Below, piece by piece: positions 4,624 through 5,210 of a stretch of 5,210 nt of DNA. Below the pieces are notes generated by a model. It ran no database searches and was not told where the DNA came from. It saw only the letters and a list, made by a program, of their open reading frames with translations. Numbering within the stretch: position 1 is the first letter of the stretch; each line of letters opens with the position of its first letter. The translations under genes were made by a program, and so were the position numbers. The stretch comes from Methanocalculus sp. GTDB lineage: Archaea > Halobacteriota > Methanomicrobia > Methanomicrobiales > Methanocorpusculaceae. Location: NCBI RefSeq assembly GCF_029762515.1, contig NZ_JARVGN010000139.1, positions 1 to 5,210 of the forward strand. The letters are read 5' to 3'.

Positions 4624-5210
4624 TTAAGGAAATCTATATCGTATTGCTTCTGGAGCCGCTGTCCGTGAGGAACATCCGGCTTTCCATATATCTGGGGGGA
4701 CTGAACCCCGGTGACGATAAGCATCGTTCTCATACGGTTCTGCATGCCCGGATCTATCTGGGCACCCCAGATGATCCGTGCGTCGGGATCGATCCGCTCG
4801 TATATCTCCTGAACCACGCCTTCGGCTTCCGACATAGTCATATCGGGGCCTCCGACTACGTTCACGAGTGCGGCGGTTGCACCCGAGATATCCACATCAA
4901 GGAGTGGCGAGCGGAGGGCTTTCTTCACTGAATCGCTTGCCTTGTCTTCGGAATCAGATTCACCCATTCCGATCATCGCGATGCCGCCCTGTTCCATGAC
5001 AGATCTGACATCTGCAAAGTCGAGGTTCACAAGACCGGGAAGCGTGATCAGTTCGGTGATTCCTTTCACGGCCTTCATCAGCACTTCATCTGCCACCTTG
5101 AATGCGGTGGAGAGCGGGAGCCGTGGGACAACCTCAAGGAGACGGTCGTTTGGTACGACGATGACGGTATCTGCAACCTCACGGAGGTGTTCGAGACCCG
5201 CCTCGGCATT
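4620..5210 (-). CDS. ftsZ: Cell division GTPase FtsZ, C-terminal part (5' end outside window)
   Basis: FtsZ polymerises into the division ring using GTP. The window holds the last 196 residues; the frame runs open through the right edge, so the ATG at 5096 inside it is not the start. Visible landmarks are DTVIVVPNDRLL (about residues 14-25), part of the region following the GTP-binding loops, and the T7 synergy loop VNLDFADVRSVM (about 61-72). The latter has the Asn and both Asp residues needed for GTP hydrolysis across the subunit interface. The activation-domain core follows (GIAMIGMGES, ATAALVNVVGG, ARIIWGAQID, MLIVTGV). The end, YDIDFLK, resembles the short conserved C-terminal peptide that binds membrane anchors. 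Many euryarchaea have two FtsZ proteins; linkage to secE-spt5 suggests FtsZ1, from memory and not tested. It lies 5 nt before secE. Confidence 0.95.
   Translation of the reverse strand, partial: NAEAGLEHLREVADTVIVVPNDRLLEVVPRLPLSTAFKVADEVLMKAVKGITELITLPGLVNLDFADVRSVMEQGGIAMIGMGESDSEDKASDSVKKALRSPLLDVDISGATAALVNVVGGPDMTMSEAEGVVQEIYERIDPDARIIWGAQIDPGMQNRMRTMLIVTGVQSPQIYGKPDVPHGQRLQKQYDIDFLK

Noticed and set aside
1..5210. CRISPR arrays, insertion sequences, tRNA or rRNA genes, defence systems
   Set aside because: No spaced direct repeats, transposase motifs, terminal repeats or RNA gene landmarks seen; the window is dense with conserved core genes.

Overview
The window most likely comes from a euryarchaeal methanogen, probably of the order Methanomicrobiales. 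Three things point that way. The minus strand carries the archaeal gene order ftsZ - secE - spt5 - rpl11 - rpl1 - rpl10(P0) - rpl12(P1), with archaeal-type proteins (P0 and P1 stalk proteins, Spt5 with NGN plus KOW, a SecE/Sec61-gamma of under 70 residues). The plus strand carries hypF, needed for [NiFe]-hydrogenase maturation. Translation signals fit an archaeal 16S 3' end (GGAUCACCUCC). The order-level placement is inference from protein style and context; no search was run.

Layout. Positions 1-697 (+) hold the C-terminal third of HypF, which starts outside the window. It is followed by a translationally coupled gene of unknown function (705-1307, +) encoding a 200-residue protein with a predicted two-helix membrane hairpin. 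A spacer of about 130 bp (1308-1440) separates these from the convergent minus-strand cluster and contains an oligo-T stretch suited to end the ribosomal transcript. Reading the minus strand in transcription order from the right edge: the C-terminal half of FtsZ (5210-4620), SecE (4614-4411), Spt5 (4399-3926), a 131-bp spacer with candidate terminator and promoter elements, L11 (3794-3318), a 62-nt spacer with a conspicuous hairpin, L1 (3255-2614), L10/P0 (2613-1765) and L12/P1 (1752-1441).

How the genes work together: L11, P0 and P1 build the GTPase-associated centre and stalk of the large subunit, and L1 builds the opposite, mobile stalk. Spt5 is the RNA polymerase elongation factor that can couple transcription to translation. 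SecE is part of the SecYE translocon, and FtsZ is the division GTPase. Spacings inside the L11-L12 part are tight (L1 stop directly abuts the P0 ATG; the P1 Shine-Dalgarno follows directly on the P0 stop), as expected for one polycistronic mRNA.

The most interesting signal is the L11-L1 spacer. The transcript can fold into two short helices joined by an asymmetric internal loop (GA opposite GAGAA). This closely resembles, as I recall it, the archaeal L1-binding mRNA element of Methanococcus, and here it overlaps the rpl1 Shine-Dalgarno. Other notable points are a P0 that ends without the usual acidic C-terminal tail, and a 10-nt copy of the 16S 3' end (anti-Shine-Dalgarno) downstream of spt5. 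Everything else is ordinary conserved archaeal core gene content.
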